Shown here piece after piece: positions 1-7,662 of a stretch of DNA of 39,544 nt. How positions within the stretch are numbered: position 1 is the first letter of the stretch; the number at the start of each line of letters is the position of its first letter. The notes beneath the pieces were generated by a model that searched no databases, had not been told where the DNA came from, and saw nothing but the letters and a program-made list of their open reading frames with translations. The stretch spans positions 1 to 39,544 of the forward strand of contig NZ_SMJW01000047.1 in the NCBI RefSeq assembly GCF_004348335.1. The letters are read 5' to 3'. Source of the DNA: Actinomadura bangladeshensis (GTDB lineage: Bacteria > Actinomycetota > Actinomycetes > Streptosporangiales > Streptosporangiaceae). The position numbers and the translations under genes were made by a program.

Positions 1-355
1 CCGTGGGGACTTCGCCGCCCTTGTCGTACGGGAGCAGACGCCACTCCGTGGCCGAACGAGCGCGGAAGCGGGCATGGCTCTTCGCCCAGGCGAACGCCTC
101 GTCGAACGACTCGCGCATCCCGTCGTCGCCGTGGGCTGCGGGCGGGCCCACCAGGCGAGGTTCCTGCGGACGCCGGAACCAGAGCACCTTCACCTCTAAC
201 CGCAGAAGTCTTCCGGTGTCGCCCTCGGCGACGACGATGGGCAGCCGTACGACCCGCCGGCGGCGGCGCCAGGGCGGCTGCGACCAGCCGCCGAACAGCC
301 GCGCCGCCAGCGCCCGGCCTGCGGGCCGAGACGATCCCGCCGGGCGCCCGCTCAC
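1..355 (-). CDS. Partial unrecognised protein, third gene of the left-edge operon
   Basis: The reading frame opens with GTG at 355 and stays open to the left edge, giving 118 visible codons; the rest lies outside the window. The GTG overlaps the stop of the preceding gene (GTGA, 352-355), so it is probably translationally coupled to it. The N-terminus is very Arg-rich (five arginines in a row near residue 32), followed by a short beta-type stretch (VVRLPIVVAEG) and a helical stretch (ESFDEAFAWAKSHARFRARS) ending in WRLLPYDKGGEVPT. The spacing of that last part is faintly reminiscent of the Lon-like domains that precede ATPase modules in some actinobacterial conflict proteins, but no catalytic motif is visible. 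I do not recognise the family. Its tight linkage to a nucleotidyltransferase gene is the only functional clue. Confidence 0.6.
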   Translation of the reverse strand, partial: MSGRPAGSSRPAGRALAARLFGGWSQPPWRRRRRVVRLPIVVAEGDTGRLLRLEVKVLWFRRPQEPRLVGPPAAHGDDGMRESFDEAFAWAKSHARFRARSATEWRLLPYDKGGEVPT

Positions 356-2025
356 GCCGAACCGTCCGGACCTCCGAGGGCGGCCAGTAGATCGCGCAGG
401 GCGTCGCGGGTCCGCTCGTCCGCCGCGTGCTCGGCCGACCAGCGCACGGCCTCATGGGTGAAGCCGGACGGATCATCGACGAGCCCGGCGCCCACGGCAA
501 TGGTCAGGCGGTCGCGCCACGTGCCCACGCTCAGTGTGCCCTCGGCCGCGTCGTGCGCCCAGCGCAACGGGATGACGCACTCGCGTGCGGAGCCGTCACC
601 GAGCCCGTGGAGAACGAGTTCCAGCCATCGGCCGTCGGCTTCCCGAGATCCCACGGACGCGCTCACGTAGAGCCGCCCATCACCGGCCTCGTAGGCGTTC
701 ACCTCCAGATCGAGGTCGGGTACGACCAGCAGCCTGTCGTCCCTCGGCTCCTCCTCCGCGTCGCTCGCCAACGCCGACTCGAGCCGCCGCGGCTTCGAGG
801 TGATCACCTCGAACGGGGCGGTCCGGGAGTCCCGGCGGCGCGGTGCCGGACGCACCTCGTACGGCGGCGGGGAGTCGACCTCGAGCCGCATCCGCCCGGC
901 GGTGAGCCACCCGAGGTAGGTGACGGCGCCCCGGTCGGCCTCGGGACGCACGAGAACGGGCACGTCCCCGACCGGCGGCGTCACCTGCAGCGCCACCTCG
1001 CCCGTGTCCTCCTCCTCGGTGACGCTCAGGCGCAAGTGGAGCCCGCCGCTGTCGGCCGTCCACTCCCCCGGCCCCACGGTCGAAAGCTCCCTCAGCCACT
1101 CCGACACGGTCTCCGCGAACGCCGGGGCCGCCTCGGACGGCGGGGTCTGCGGCGGACCGGACGCGATCGCCGCGCCGGGCGCGGACGCCGGCCGGTCCGC
1201 CGTCGCGAAGTGGGCGTCCAGTCGCTCGGGCGCGGACGACGCGGCGGACGTCAGCCGGGTCGTCGCCTCCTGCCCGACGGCGCCCATGGCGGGGTCCGCG
1301 GCGGTCAGCCGCCGGGTCAGCGCCGCCAGCGCCCGGAGGGTGCGCGCCGGGAACAGGGCGAGGTCGGCGCCCGCCAGTTCCTCGCACAGCGCGATACCGC
1401 CGTGGTCCGCCAGCCCGGGCGTCCCGTGGTCGCGCAACCAGAGGTTCAGCTCGTCCATCGCGTCGCTGAACGCCGAACCGGTCGGCGCGAACCAGTGCGC
1501 CAGCACTTCGGCGGACGCGCCGCCGCCCGCGTCGATGGCGCCGCACAGGTCTCCGGCCAGCCGCTCGACCAGCTCCCACGGCAGGACGTGGAACACCTCG
1601 GCCGCCGGGTCGCCCTCCTGGCGGAGCCGTTCGACCAGCGACCATCGCAGCGCCGCGGACTCACCCGCGAGGACGCGCAGGTCGTCCGGCTCCGGGCGCA
1701 CATCGGGCCACGCCTCCTCCAGCCGCTCGACGACCGCGATCGCGGCCTCGCCCACCGGCACCGGCACACCCGCGTCCGTCAGTTCCGCGACGACCTCCGG
1801 GGCCGTCCCGCCGCGGATCAGGCACAGCGCGCCCACCCGGTCGCCCGATGCATCGAGCAGGATCCGACGGCGCTGCCAGCCGTCCCGGAAACGAGGTTCG
1901 CCGCGGGCGTCGGAGTCGCGCCTGCCTCGATTGGGCTCCGCCCAGGGGTCCCACGAGCCGGTGCCGTCCCGGTTGAGGACGACCTCCGCGACCCATTCGC
2001 TCAACGGCCGGTGCGGGCTGCTCAT
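352..2025 (-). CDS. Unrecognised 557-aa protein, middle gene of the left-edge operon
   Basis: Start chosen at ATG 2025, which overlaps the upstream nucleotidyltransferase stop (ATGA, 2022-2025) and has AGGAG six bases before it. The open frame extends further upstream, but that part is antisense-like and inside the neighbour. The protein is acidic, with no signal peptide or membrane segment, so it is probably cytoplasmic. The first ~320 residues are mainly helical and end in a Pro/Ala-rich linker. The C-terminal ~200 residues alternate short hydrophobic strands (LLVVPDLDLEVNAYEAGDGR, LYVSASVG, WLELVLHGLG) and look beta-rich, closing with a helix. No family motif is evident. The position between a nucleotidyltransferase and a third overlapping gene suggests a subunit or regulator of one complex; this is inference only. 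Confidence 0.7.
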   Translation of the reverse strand: MSSPHRPLSEWVAEVVLNRDGTGSWDPWAEPNRGRRDSDARGEPRFRDGWQRRRILLDASGDRVGALCLIRGGTAPEVVAELTDAGVPVPVGEAAIAVVERLEEAWPDVRPEPDDLRVLAGESAALRWSLVERLRQEGDPAAEVFHVLPWELVERLAGDLCGAIDAGGGASAEVLAHWFAPTGSAFSDAMDELNLWLRDHGTPGLADHGGIALCEELAGADLALFPARTLRALAALTRRLTAADPAMGAVGQEATTRLTSAASSAPERLDAHFATADRPASAPGAAIASGPPQTPPSEAAPAFAETVSEWLRELSTVGPGEWTADSGGLHLRLSVTEEEDTGEVALQVTPPVGDVPVLVRPEADRGAVTYLGWLTAGRMRLEVDSPPPYEVRPAPRRRDSRTAPFEVITSKPRRLESALASDAEEEPRDDRLLVVPDLDLEVNAYEAGDGRLYVSASVGSREADGRWLELVLHGLGDGSARECVIPLRWAHDAAEGTLSVGTWRDRLTIAVGAGLVDDPSGFTHEAVRWSAEHAADERTRDALRDLLAALGGPDGSA

Positions 2026-3134
2026 CGTCCGCTCCTGACGTCCAGTTCCGCGAGGAGCCGGACGGCCATGGGGCCGATCTCCTCGGCAGCCGACCTCCTG
2101 GCTTCCGCGGAGTGGTCCTTGAGATAGTCGTCGCGGATCTCGCGGAGTTTGTCCCACTCGGCGGCAGAGAGCCTCGCGAACAGATCGTCCGGCAGCCCGG
2201 CGGCCCACCTCATCGGCTGTGCGACGCGGATGCGCAGTCCCTCTCCCCGCCATCGCGCGACGAACTTGACCAGCCGCAGCAGGATGCCGACCTGCTCGAA
2301 CGGCACGTCATGCCGGTACGGAACCCACAGTTCCCGCACGGAACCGTCGCCCACGTCCGAGCCCAGGTCCGCCAGGCCGCGCAGCGTCGGGTCCAGAACC
2401 AGTTCGTGGCGCGGGTCGTAGTGGATGCTGTTGACGCTCAGATCGCGCGTCTCGGCGTCGCGTTGGAGGTCACCGCCGGACACCCGGAAGGGGAAGCCCC
2501 GCAGATCGAGCGCCTTGTACTCCAGCAGCGCCTCGTCCTCCCCCCGGAACCGGGCGGAGCAGACCTGCCCGCCCGACACTTTGATCCGGAACGGCCTCCT
2601 GGTGCCCATGCCGGCCAGTACCTCGCGCACCAGCGTGGCCATCAGCCCCGGCGGCGCCGTCCCGGCGAAGTCCAGGTCGTTGACCTTCGCCTCCGCGCCG
2701 TCCGCGATCAGGTCCCGGACCGACCCCCCGACGGCCCAGATCAGGTGCCCGAGCTCCCACACCCGGTCGAACAGCCGGGTGAAGAAGGTACCGGCCGGAT
2801 CGGGCGCACCGCCGGTCAGCCGCCCGATCAGCTCCGGCAGGCCCGCCGCGACCGCCGCCACGTCGCTGATCATCTCGGGGCGCCGGCGCGGCGGCAGGTG
2901 CCCGCAGCGCTCGGCCCGGTCCGCGCACTCCTGCAGCAGCCGCACCGGAACCCCGTCATCCCCGTCGAGCAGCACGTGATCGCAGAATCGGTCCGGCACC
3001 CCGGTCCCGGCCGGCGGTCTGTAGACGAAACCGATCACCCGGCGGTCGTCGATCCGGTCGTCAACCATCACCGCGGGCGTGTCCCCCCGCACATACCGGC
3101 CGGAAAGCGCCAGACCAGTACCCGATTCCCGCAT
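2022..3134 (-). CDS. Poly(A)-polymerase/CCA-enzyme head-domain nucleotidyltransferase-like protein
   Basis: A 370-aa protein carrying class II nucleotidyltransferase head motifs: GGSVRD at about 136-141, the metal-binding pair in NDLDF (D153, D155), and RDLSVNSI at 230-237, which matches the RRDFTINA-type motif of tRNA CCA-adding enzymes and poly(A) polymerases. The ~130 residues before the head resemble nothing I know. After the head only ~130 residues remain, shorter than the neck/body/tail of a normal CCA enzyme, so this is unlikely to be the housekeeping tRNA enzyme. ATG 3134 was chosen over ATG 3173 because GAGGGG lies just upstream. It heads a three-gene operon with 4-bp overlaps, divergent from the HTH-like gene. 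Predicted to transfer a nucleotide onto an RNA or protein target. Fold assignment is firm; role is unknown. Confidence 0.8.
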   Translation of the reverse strand: MRESGTGLALSGRYVRGDTPAVMVDDRIDDRRVIGFVYRPPAGTGVPDRFCDHVLLDGDDGVPVRLLQECADRAERCGHLPPRRRPEMISDVAAVAAGLPELIGRLTGGAPDPAGTFFTRLFDRVWELGHLIWAVGGSVRDLIADGAEAKVNDLDFAGTAPPGLMATLVREVLAGMGTRRPFRIKVSGGQVCSARFRGEDEALLEYKALDLRGFPFRVSGGDLQRDAETRDLSVNSIHYDPRHELVLDPTLRGLADLGSDVGDGSVRELWVPYRHDVPFEQVGILLRLVKFVARWRGEGLRIRVAQPMRWAAGLPDDLFARLSAAEWDKLREIRDDYLKDHSAEARRSAAEEIGPMAVRLLAELDVRSGR

Positions 3135-3150
3135 GCGGCCCCTCGCTATG

Positions 3151-3167
3151 CTTGAAGGCGGTTCAAG
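3151..3167. promoter_or_regulatory. Inverted repeat CTTGAA-N5-TTCAAG, candidate operator
   Basis: A perfect 6-bp inverted repeat with a 5-bp spacer (ggcgg) lies 17 bp upstream of the nucleotidyltransferase start, in the divergent region facing the HTH-like gene. An autoregulatory or cross-regulatory operator bound by that protein is a reasonable guess. No experimental or motif-family match is claimed. Confidence 0.35.
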
Positions 3168-3266
3168 GCTCATCCATCACCGCGCGATACCCGTGACCAC
3201 GTCGACTGCCCGCTCCCCTCGCCCCCGACTGGACCCACGCCCCCGCCCGTGGCCGACATGGATCCG

Positions 3267-4241
3267 ATGACCGCATCAGAACATCCACTTGTCGCAGATA
3301 TGTCGCACACGGCCTCCGGGAGCCCCGACGGCATCCGGGCCACCGGCCGATTGCTCGCCTCACTCCTCACCCAGCGCGGCCCCTACCGGCGGCGCTGGGA
3401 ACAGCGCCTCGGCCGCGCCCTGCCGGACGGCGCGCTGAACAAGGCCGCCGTCGCCAAGGTGATCGCCGCGCACCTGTGGGACACCGGAGAGCGCCCCGAC
3501 ACCGATGCCGGCCTTCCGCGCAAGATCAAGGACCGCGTGTACCGGGCCCTCTCCGGCGAGCTGATCAGCGCGGAGACCCTCACCTGGTTCGTCGAAGCCT
3601 TCGACATGGCCGGCGACGACCGCGATCGGCTGTGGACGCTGCGCTTTCCCGACGCCGCCGGGCCCATCGGCCCGGTGGTCGACAGCCTGCGCCACCCCCA
3701 GTTCGTTCCCCTCCCCCAGCGGCACCGCACCATCGCCGTCTTCGAACGCCGGCTGATCGGCGCCGACGGAACGGTCATCGGCCACCGGACGACCTCCGCC
3801 GTCCTCGCGTGCGAGGACGGCGTCACCGGCTACCCCTACCGGCTGGTGCGCGGCGCCCGCGCGGTCCGCGTCCGCCACGGCGGCCGGGTCACCACGCGGC
3901 ATGAGTTCTCCGGGGCGGCCCCGGTCATCGAGATCACCTTCAACACGCCGCTGCGCAGAGGACAGGTCGCCTCCCTGGAGTACGACGTCGAGTTCGCCCG
4001 CCAAGCGCAGTGCAGCTCCGAGTATCGGCGGGTGGCCCACTCCCGCTGCGAGAACGTCGACATCATCGTTCAATTCGCCCCGGAACACCGTCCGAGCCAG
4101 GTGTGGTGGACGGTCTGGGACAACTACCGCGGCGGCGAGATCGTCCACCAAGAACCGGCACCACTGGACGTGGAGACCTGCGCCCACCGCTACGTCCCGT
4201 ACATGGAGCACGCTGCAGCCGGCTTCCGTTGGATCTGGTGA
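3267..4241 (+). CDS. Hypothetical protein, possible N-terminal HTH-like region with beta-rich C-terminal domain
   Basis: A 324-aa protein with two apparent parts. The first ~120 residues are helical and include KIKDRVYRALSGELISAETL, resembling the recognition region of actinobacterial XRE-like helix-turn-helix proteins, though the call is weak. From ~150 onward the chain alternates short strands and contains three Cys (in ACEDG, QAQCSSEY and SRCENVD) and a Trp/Tyr-rich segment (VWWTVWDNYRGGEIV) ending in GFRWIW; I do not recognise this domain. ATG codons at 3258, 3267 and 3300 are all possible starts and none has a strong ribosome site. A direct repeat TGTCGCA at 3290 and 3301, one helical turn apart, brackets the third. 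The gene is divergent from the nucleotidyltransferase operon, so it may regulate or work with it. Confidence 0.65.
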   Translation: MTASEHPLVADMSHTASGSPDGIRATGRLLASLLTQRGPYRRRWEQRLGRALPDGALNKAAVAKVIAAHLWDTGERPDTDAGLPRKIKDRVYRALSGELISAETLTWFVEAFDMAGDDRDRLWTLRFPDAAGPIGPVVDSLRHPQFVPLPQRHRTIAVFERRLIGADGTVIGHRTTSAVLACEDGVTGYPYRLVRGARAVRVRHGGRVTTRHEFSGAAPVIEITFNTPLRRGQVASLEYDVEFARQAQCSSEYRRVAHSRCENVDIIVQFAPEHRPSQVWWTVWDNYRGGEIVHQEPAPLDVETCAHRYVPYMEHAAAGFRWIW

Positions 4242-4294
4242 CACAGCGGAAGCCGTCCGTTCAGCGCAGCGCCTGATGCGTAAGGGCCGTGCCC

Positions 4295-4326
4295 TGCTCC
4301 GCACTGGGCGCGAATGGATCGGAGCA
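4295..4326. terminator. Possible weak bidirectional terminator between convergent genes
   Basis: TGCTCCG at 4295-4301 pairs with CGGAGCA at 4320-4326 around an 18-nt loop, between the convergent HTH-like gene and comEC. The loop is long and there is no T-run, so the assignment is weak. Confidence 0.25.
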
Positions 4327-4337
4327 CGGAACCGGCT

Positions 4338-6845
4338 TCAGTGGCGGGGGACGGCGGCCACCGAGGTGGCGGTGCGGACTATGGCTATGTCGCCTTCCCG
4401 GTCGGTGCGGTGGACTTGGGTGTGGAGGCGGCGGAGGAGGGTGACGGTCAATGGGGACGGGTGGCCGTAGTCGTTGTCTTCGCCGACGGAGATCAAGGAG
4501 ATGGACGCGTGGGCGGCGGCGAGGAAGCGGGGGTCCTGGCTCGGGGAGCCATGGTGCGGGACCTTGAGGACTTGGACCTGGGGGACGGTCGCTTCCAGAG
4601 CACGTTGGGCCTCCGTTTCGATGTCGCCTGCGAGGAGTGCGCTGAAGCCCGGTTTCCGGGCGACGAGGACGACGCTGGCGTTGTTGATCGTGGTGCCGTC
4701 GTCCCCCGGTGAGAGGGCCGGCGCGGCGCTGAGCGGGGCGAGGATGGTGAGGGTCAGGTCGCCCACGCGCCACTGCCGGCCTGGTTCGGCGCGGAGGGAT
4801 GGGAGCCCTGATGTCCAGCGCGCCTCGCGGCCTGAGGTGAGGGGTGTCGTCAGCACCCCGTGGACCGTGCGGTGGCGGCGGACGCCGGACGTGCCGTTGA
4901 TGTGGTCGGCGTGCGGGTGGGTCAAGATCAGGAGCGGGACGTCCGTCACGTGGAGGCGCCGCAGGCAGCGGTCGACGGGGCCTGGTTCCGGGCCCGTGTC
5001 CACGACGACGGCCTGGCCGGGGCCGGCGGCCAGCACCAGAGCGTCGCCCTGGCCCACGTCGCAGGCGACCATCTGCCATCCCGGCGGCGGCCAGCCGGGG
5101 GCCGTCACGCGTAGGGCGATGACGGCGATCAGCACGCCGGTCACGGCAGCGGCGGCGATCAGGCGCAGGCGGCGGCTGCGCAGGACCAGTACCGCGACCG
5201 CGCCCGCCGCCAGGAGCGTCGCGGCGCCGAAGGTTCCGCCGGTCCAGGGGAGGGACGCGTAGGGCAGTGCCGCGGCGGTGCGGGCCACCCGGATGATCCA
5301 GCCGACGGCCAGGCCGGCGGGCCAGACGACCAGCCGGGCGAGAGGCGGCGAGACGAGGGCGGTCACGGCGCCGAGCGCTCCGAGGAGGGTCGCGGGGGCG
5401 ACGGCGGGCGCGGCCAGCAGGTTCGCGACGACGGAGACGACTCCCACCTCGCCGGAGAGCATCACCAGGACCGGCGCCACGGCGACCTCGGCGGCCGCCG
5501 TGACGGCGAGGGCATCGGCGATGGGGCCCGGCAGCCGGCGCCCGAGGCGCTCCCGCCACGGCGGGGCCAGGACCAGCAGCCCGGCCGTGGCGAGCACCGA
5601 AAGCGCGAAGCCGTAGGAGCGTGCCAACTCGGGGTCGATCAGGACGAGGAGAAGAACGGCCGCGGCCAGTGCCGGAAGCCCCTGGCGTTCCCTGCCGGTG
5701 AGCAGCGCCAGCAGGCCGATCATGCCCATGACCGCCGCTCGCAGGACGCTCGGTTCCGGCCGCGCGACGACGACGAAGGCCAGCACCGCGAGGACGGCCA
5801 CGGGCGGGGCGCGGCGGCGGCCGAGGCCCGCGAGGCGGCACAGCCCGAGGACCGCGCCGACGACGATCGCCAGGTTCGCGCCGGACACGACGAGGAGATG
5901 GGTGAGCCCGGCGGTGCGGAAGTCCGCCGCGAGCGCGGGGTCGAGGCGGGAGGTGTCGCCGACGACCATGCCGGGCAGGACACCGCGCCGGTCGGGCGGC
6001 AGCCGGTCCACCGCCGCCCGCAGCCTGGCCCGCAGGTGCTCGGCGGCCCGCTGCGGCGCGGACGGCGGGCCGAGGACGGCGGGCGGCCCCCGGACGATCA
6101 CCACCGCGGACAGCAGGCCGCCCCCCTTGGGCGGCACGAACCGGCCGCGCAGCCGCACCCGCTGGCTGGGAACCAGGCGCAGCCATCGAGGATCGCCCGC
6201 GATGAGCAGCACCGGGACGCGGACCTTCACCCGCCGCACCGCCTCCGCCCGCGCCCGGATGGTGATGACCCGCCGGGCATGACCCGGCCTCGCCCGCGGG
6301 TCGCCGGTCACCACCGCCTCGGCCGTCGCGAACCGCCCGCCGCGCGCCAGGTCGTGCACCGGCCCGCCGCCCACGGCCGTCGTCCGGAGCGCCACCCCGC
6401 ACGCCGAAGCCGCCGCACACGCCAACACGACCCCGACGACGACCCGCCGCCCCGCCACTGCATGGCCGCGATGGCGCTGCGCACCAGAGTCCGCACCCGC
6501 GCCGCGCGCACTCGACCGTCCGAGCCATGAGAGAACCGGGGGTGTCGCCGCTTCCCCGCGTCCCGCCGGCCGCCCTTCGAGACCCCGCGGGGAGCCCTGG
6601 TCTGCTCGGTGGTGGTGATACTGCGTTGTGTTCCGCTCAGGGGGCGGTGTGGCGGCGCTCCTTCCGCCGGGGCCACCACGTTCAGGTGACTTGGGGTGCG
6701 GGCGGCGGGGGGCTAGCAGGTAGAGGGACGTCAGGGCTGCGGTGGCGGCCAACGCGTAGGTGACCTGTGGAGGGAGGCCCAAGGTTGTGGCGGCAGTCAG
6801 CCAGGTCGCCAGGGCCGGGGCCAGTAGGCGGATGTCGCGGGTCAT
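4338..6845 (-). CDS. comEC: ComEC/Rec2-family DNA-uptake channel protein
   Basis: An 835-aa integral membrane protein. After ~100 variable residues comes a soluble OB-like segment, then the competence domain (GDTSRLDPALAADF, THLLVVSGANLAIVVGAVLG) with many hydrophobic helices, and a C-terminal metallo-beta-lactamase domain (CDVGQGDALVL, VVDTG, LTHPHADHINGTSG, PHHGSPSQD). ComEC forms the inner-membrane channel for single-stranded DNA in transformable bacteria; the MBL domain may act as the nuclease that degrades the other strand. The start is ATG 6845, overlapping the comEA stop (ATGA); upstream reading frame inside comEA is not real. The gene order degV-comEA-comEC is standard in actinobacteria, many of which are not known to be naturally competent. 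The usual downstream neighbour holA is absent here and the accessory island follows instead. Confidence 0.93.
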   Translation of the reverse strand: MTRDIRLLAPALATWLTAATTLGLPPQVTYALAATAALTSLYLLAPRRPHPKSPERGGPGGRSAATPPPERNTTQYHHHRADQGSPRGLEGRPAGRGEAATPPVLSWLGRSSARGAGADSGAQRHRGHAVAGRRVVVGVVLACAAASACGVALRTTAVGGGPVHDLARGGRFATAEAVVTGDPRARPGHARRVITIRARAEAVRRVKVRVPVLLIAGDPRWLRLVPSQRVRLRGRFVPPKGGGLLSAVVIVRGPPAVLGPPSAPQRAAEHLRARLRAAVDRLPPDRRGVLPGMVVGDTSRLDPALAADFRTAGLTHLLVVSGANLAIVVGAVLGLCRLAGLGRRRAPPVAVLAVLAFVVVARPEPSVLRAAVMGMIGLLALLTGRERQGLPALAAAVLLLVLIDPELARSYGFALSVLATAGLLVLAPPWRERLGRRLPGPIADALAVTAAAEVAVAPVLVMLSGEVGVVSVVANLLAAPAVAPATLLGALGAVTALVSPPLARLVVWPAGLAVGWIIRVARTAAALPYASLPWTGGTFGAATLLAAGAVAVLVLRSRRLRLIAAAAVTGVLIAVIALRVTAPGWPPPGWQMVACDVGQGDALVLAAGPGQAVVVDTGPEPGPVDRCLRRLHVTDVPLLILTHPHADHINGTSGVRRHRTVHGVLTTPLTSGREARWTSGLPSLRAEPGRQWRVGDLTLTILAPLSAAPALSPGDDGTTINNASVVLVARKPGFSALLAGDIETEAQRALEATVPQVQVLKVPHHGSPSQDPRFLAAAHASISLISVGEDNDYGHPSPLTVTLLRRLHTQVHRTDREGDIAIVRTATSVAAVPRH

Positions 6846-7543
6846 ACCCGGACCAGGGGCTTCAGGTCGGCGAAGCGGTGGGCGCCTATGCCGCTGACCT
6901 CCTGGAGTTGGTCGACCGAGCGGAAGCCGCCGTGCTGGGTGCGGTAGGCGACGATGCGCTGGGCCAGGACGGGGCCCACGCCGGGGAGGTCGTCGAGCTG
7001 GTCGGCGGTGGCGGTGTTGAGGTCGAGTGGCGTGCCGGGCGCACCGGAGGCGGACGCGGCGGGTGCCGGTGCCGGGGCGGGGCGCGGGATGCCCACCGGG
7101 ATCTGTTCGCCGTCGACGAGCTTGCGGGCAAGGTTGAGCGTGCCCGTCTCGGCGCCCCGGCGGACGCCGCCGGCGGCCTTGATCGCCTCCGCGACCCGGG
7201 AGCCGGACGGCAGGGTGACCACGCCCGGGTGCTTCACCTTCCCGAGTACGTGGACGACCACCGGGGAGGAGGCCGCCGCCGGAGTCGCGGAGACGGCGGG
7301 GCCGGAGTCGGTGAGCGTGGCGCTCGCCATCGGGGTCGCGGACGCCTGCGGGCGCGGGCGTGCGAGCCACAGGTAGCCCGCCGCGACCAGGGCGGCGACC
7401 ACGCCGATGAGGATGAGCGTCCGGACGTGGGACCGTTCGGGTGCCGCGCGTAAGCGGGCCGCCGGCGGTGCGTCGGGTGGCGGGCCGGGCGGCTTCAGCC
7501 TCCCCATGAGAGTGTGCAGGCGGTCCTGCGTGTCGGGCCTCAT
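6842..7543 (-). CDS. comEA: ComEA-family DNA-binding helix-hairpin-helix protein
   Basis: A 233-aa protein. A single transmembrane helix at about 40-60 (LILIGVVAALVAAGYLWLA) is followed by an Ala/Pro/Ser linker, an SLBB-type domain (VVVHVLGKVKHPGVVTLPSG) and two helix-hairpin-helix motifs (LDLNTATADQLDDLPGVGP, DQLQEVSGIGAHRFADLKPL). This is the canonical layout for a membrane-tethered protein that binds DNA and hands it to ComEC. ATG 7543 was chosen because the upstream frame has no conserved residues and the ribosome site is poor everywhere nearby. It overlaps comEC by 4 bp. N-terminal residues before the helix are Pro-rich and presumably cytoplasmic. Confidence 0.92.
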   Translation of the reverse strand: MRPDTQDRLHTLMGRLKPPGPPPDAPPAARLRAAPERSHVRTLILIGVVAALVAAGYLWLARPRPQASATPMASATLTDSGPAVSATPAAASSPVVVHVLGKVKHPGVVTLPSGSRVAEAIKAAGGVRRGAETGTLNLARKLVDGEQIPVGIPRPAPAPAPAASASGAPGTPLDLNTATADQLDDLPGVGPVLAQRIVAYRTQHGGFRSVDQLQEVSGIGAHRFADLKPLVRV

Positions 7544-7662
7544 GCCGTCCGACGTTATGGACGTGCGGGGAGCGGTCGCGGCGCGTTCGGGAATTGTGGA
7601 CAACTCCCGGTCAGCGGCGTCCGGAAGCCACACCGGCGGCGGCCAGGAGGTGGAGGGCCGCG

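Noticed and set aside
3..461. Plus-strand open frame at the left edge (152 aa)
   Set aside because: Arg-rich shadow; the minus-strand frame is coupled to its neighbour and more protein-like.
427..2127. Long plus-strand open frame (566 aa) opposite the 557-aa protein and nucleotidyltransferase
   Set aside because: Arg/Pro/Gly-rich shadow composition typical of antisense frames in GC-rich DNA; the opposite strand has overlapping starts, a ribosome site and, in the neighbour, clear motifs.
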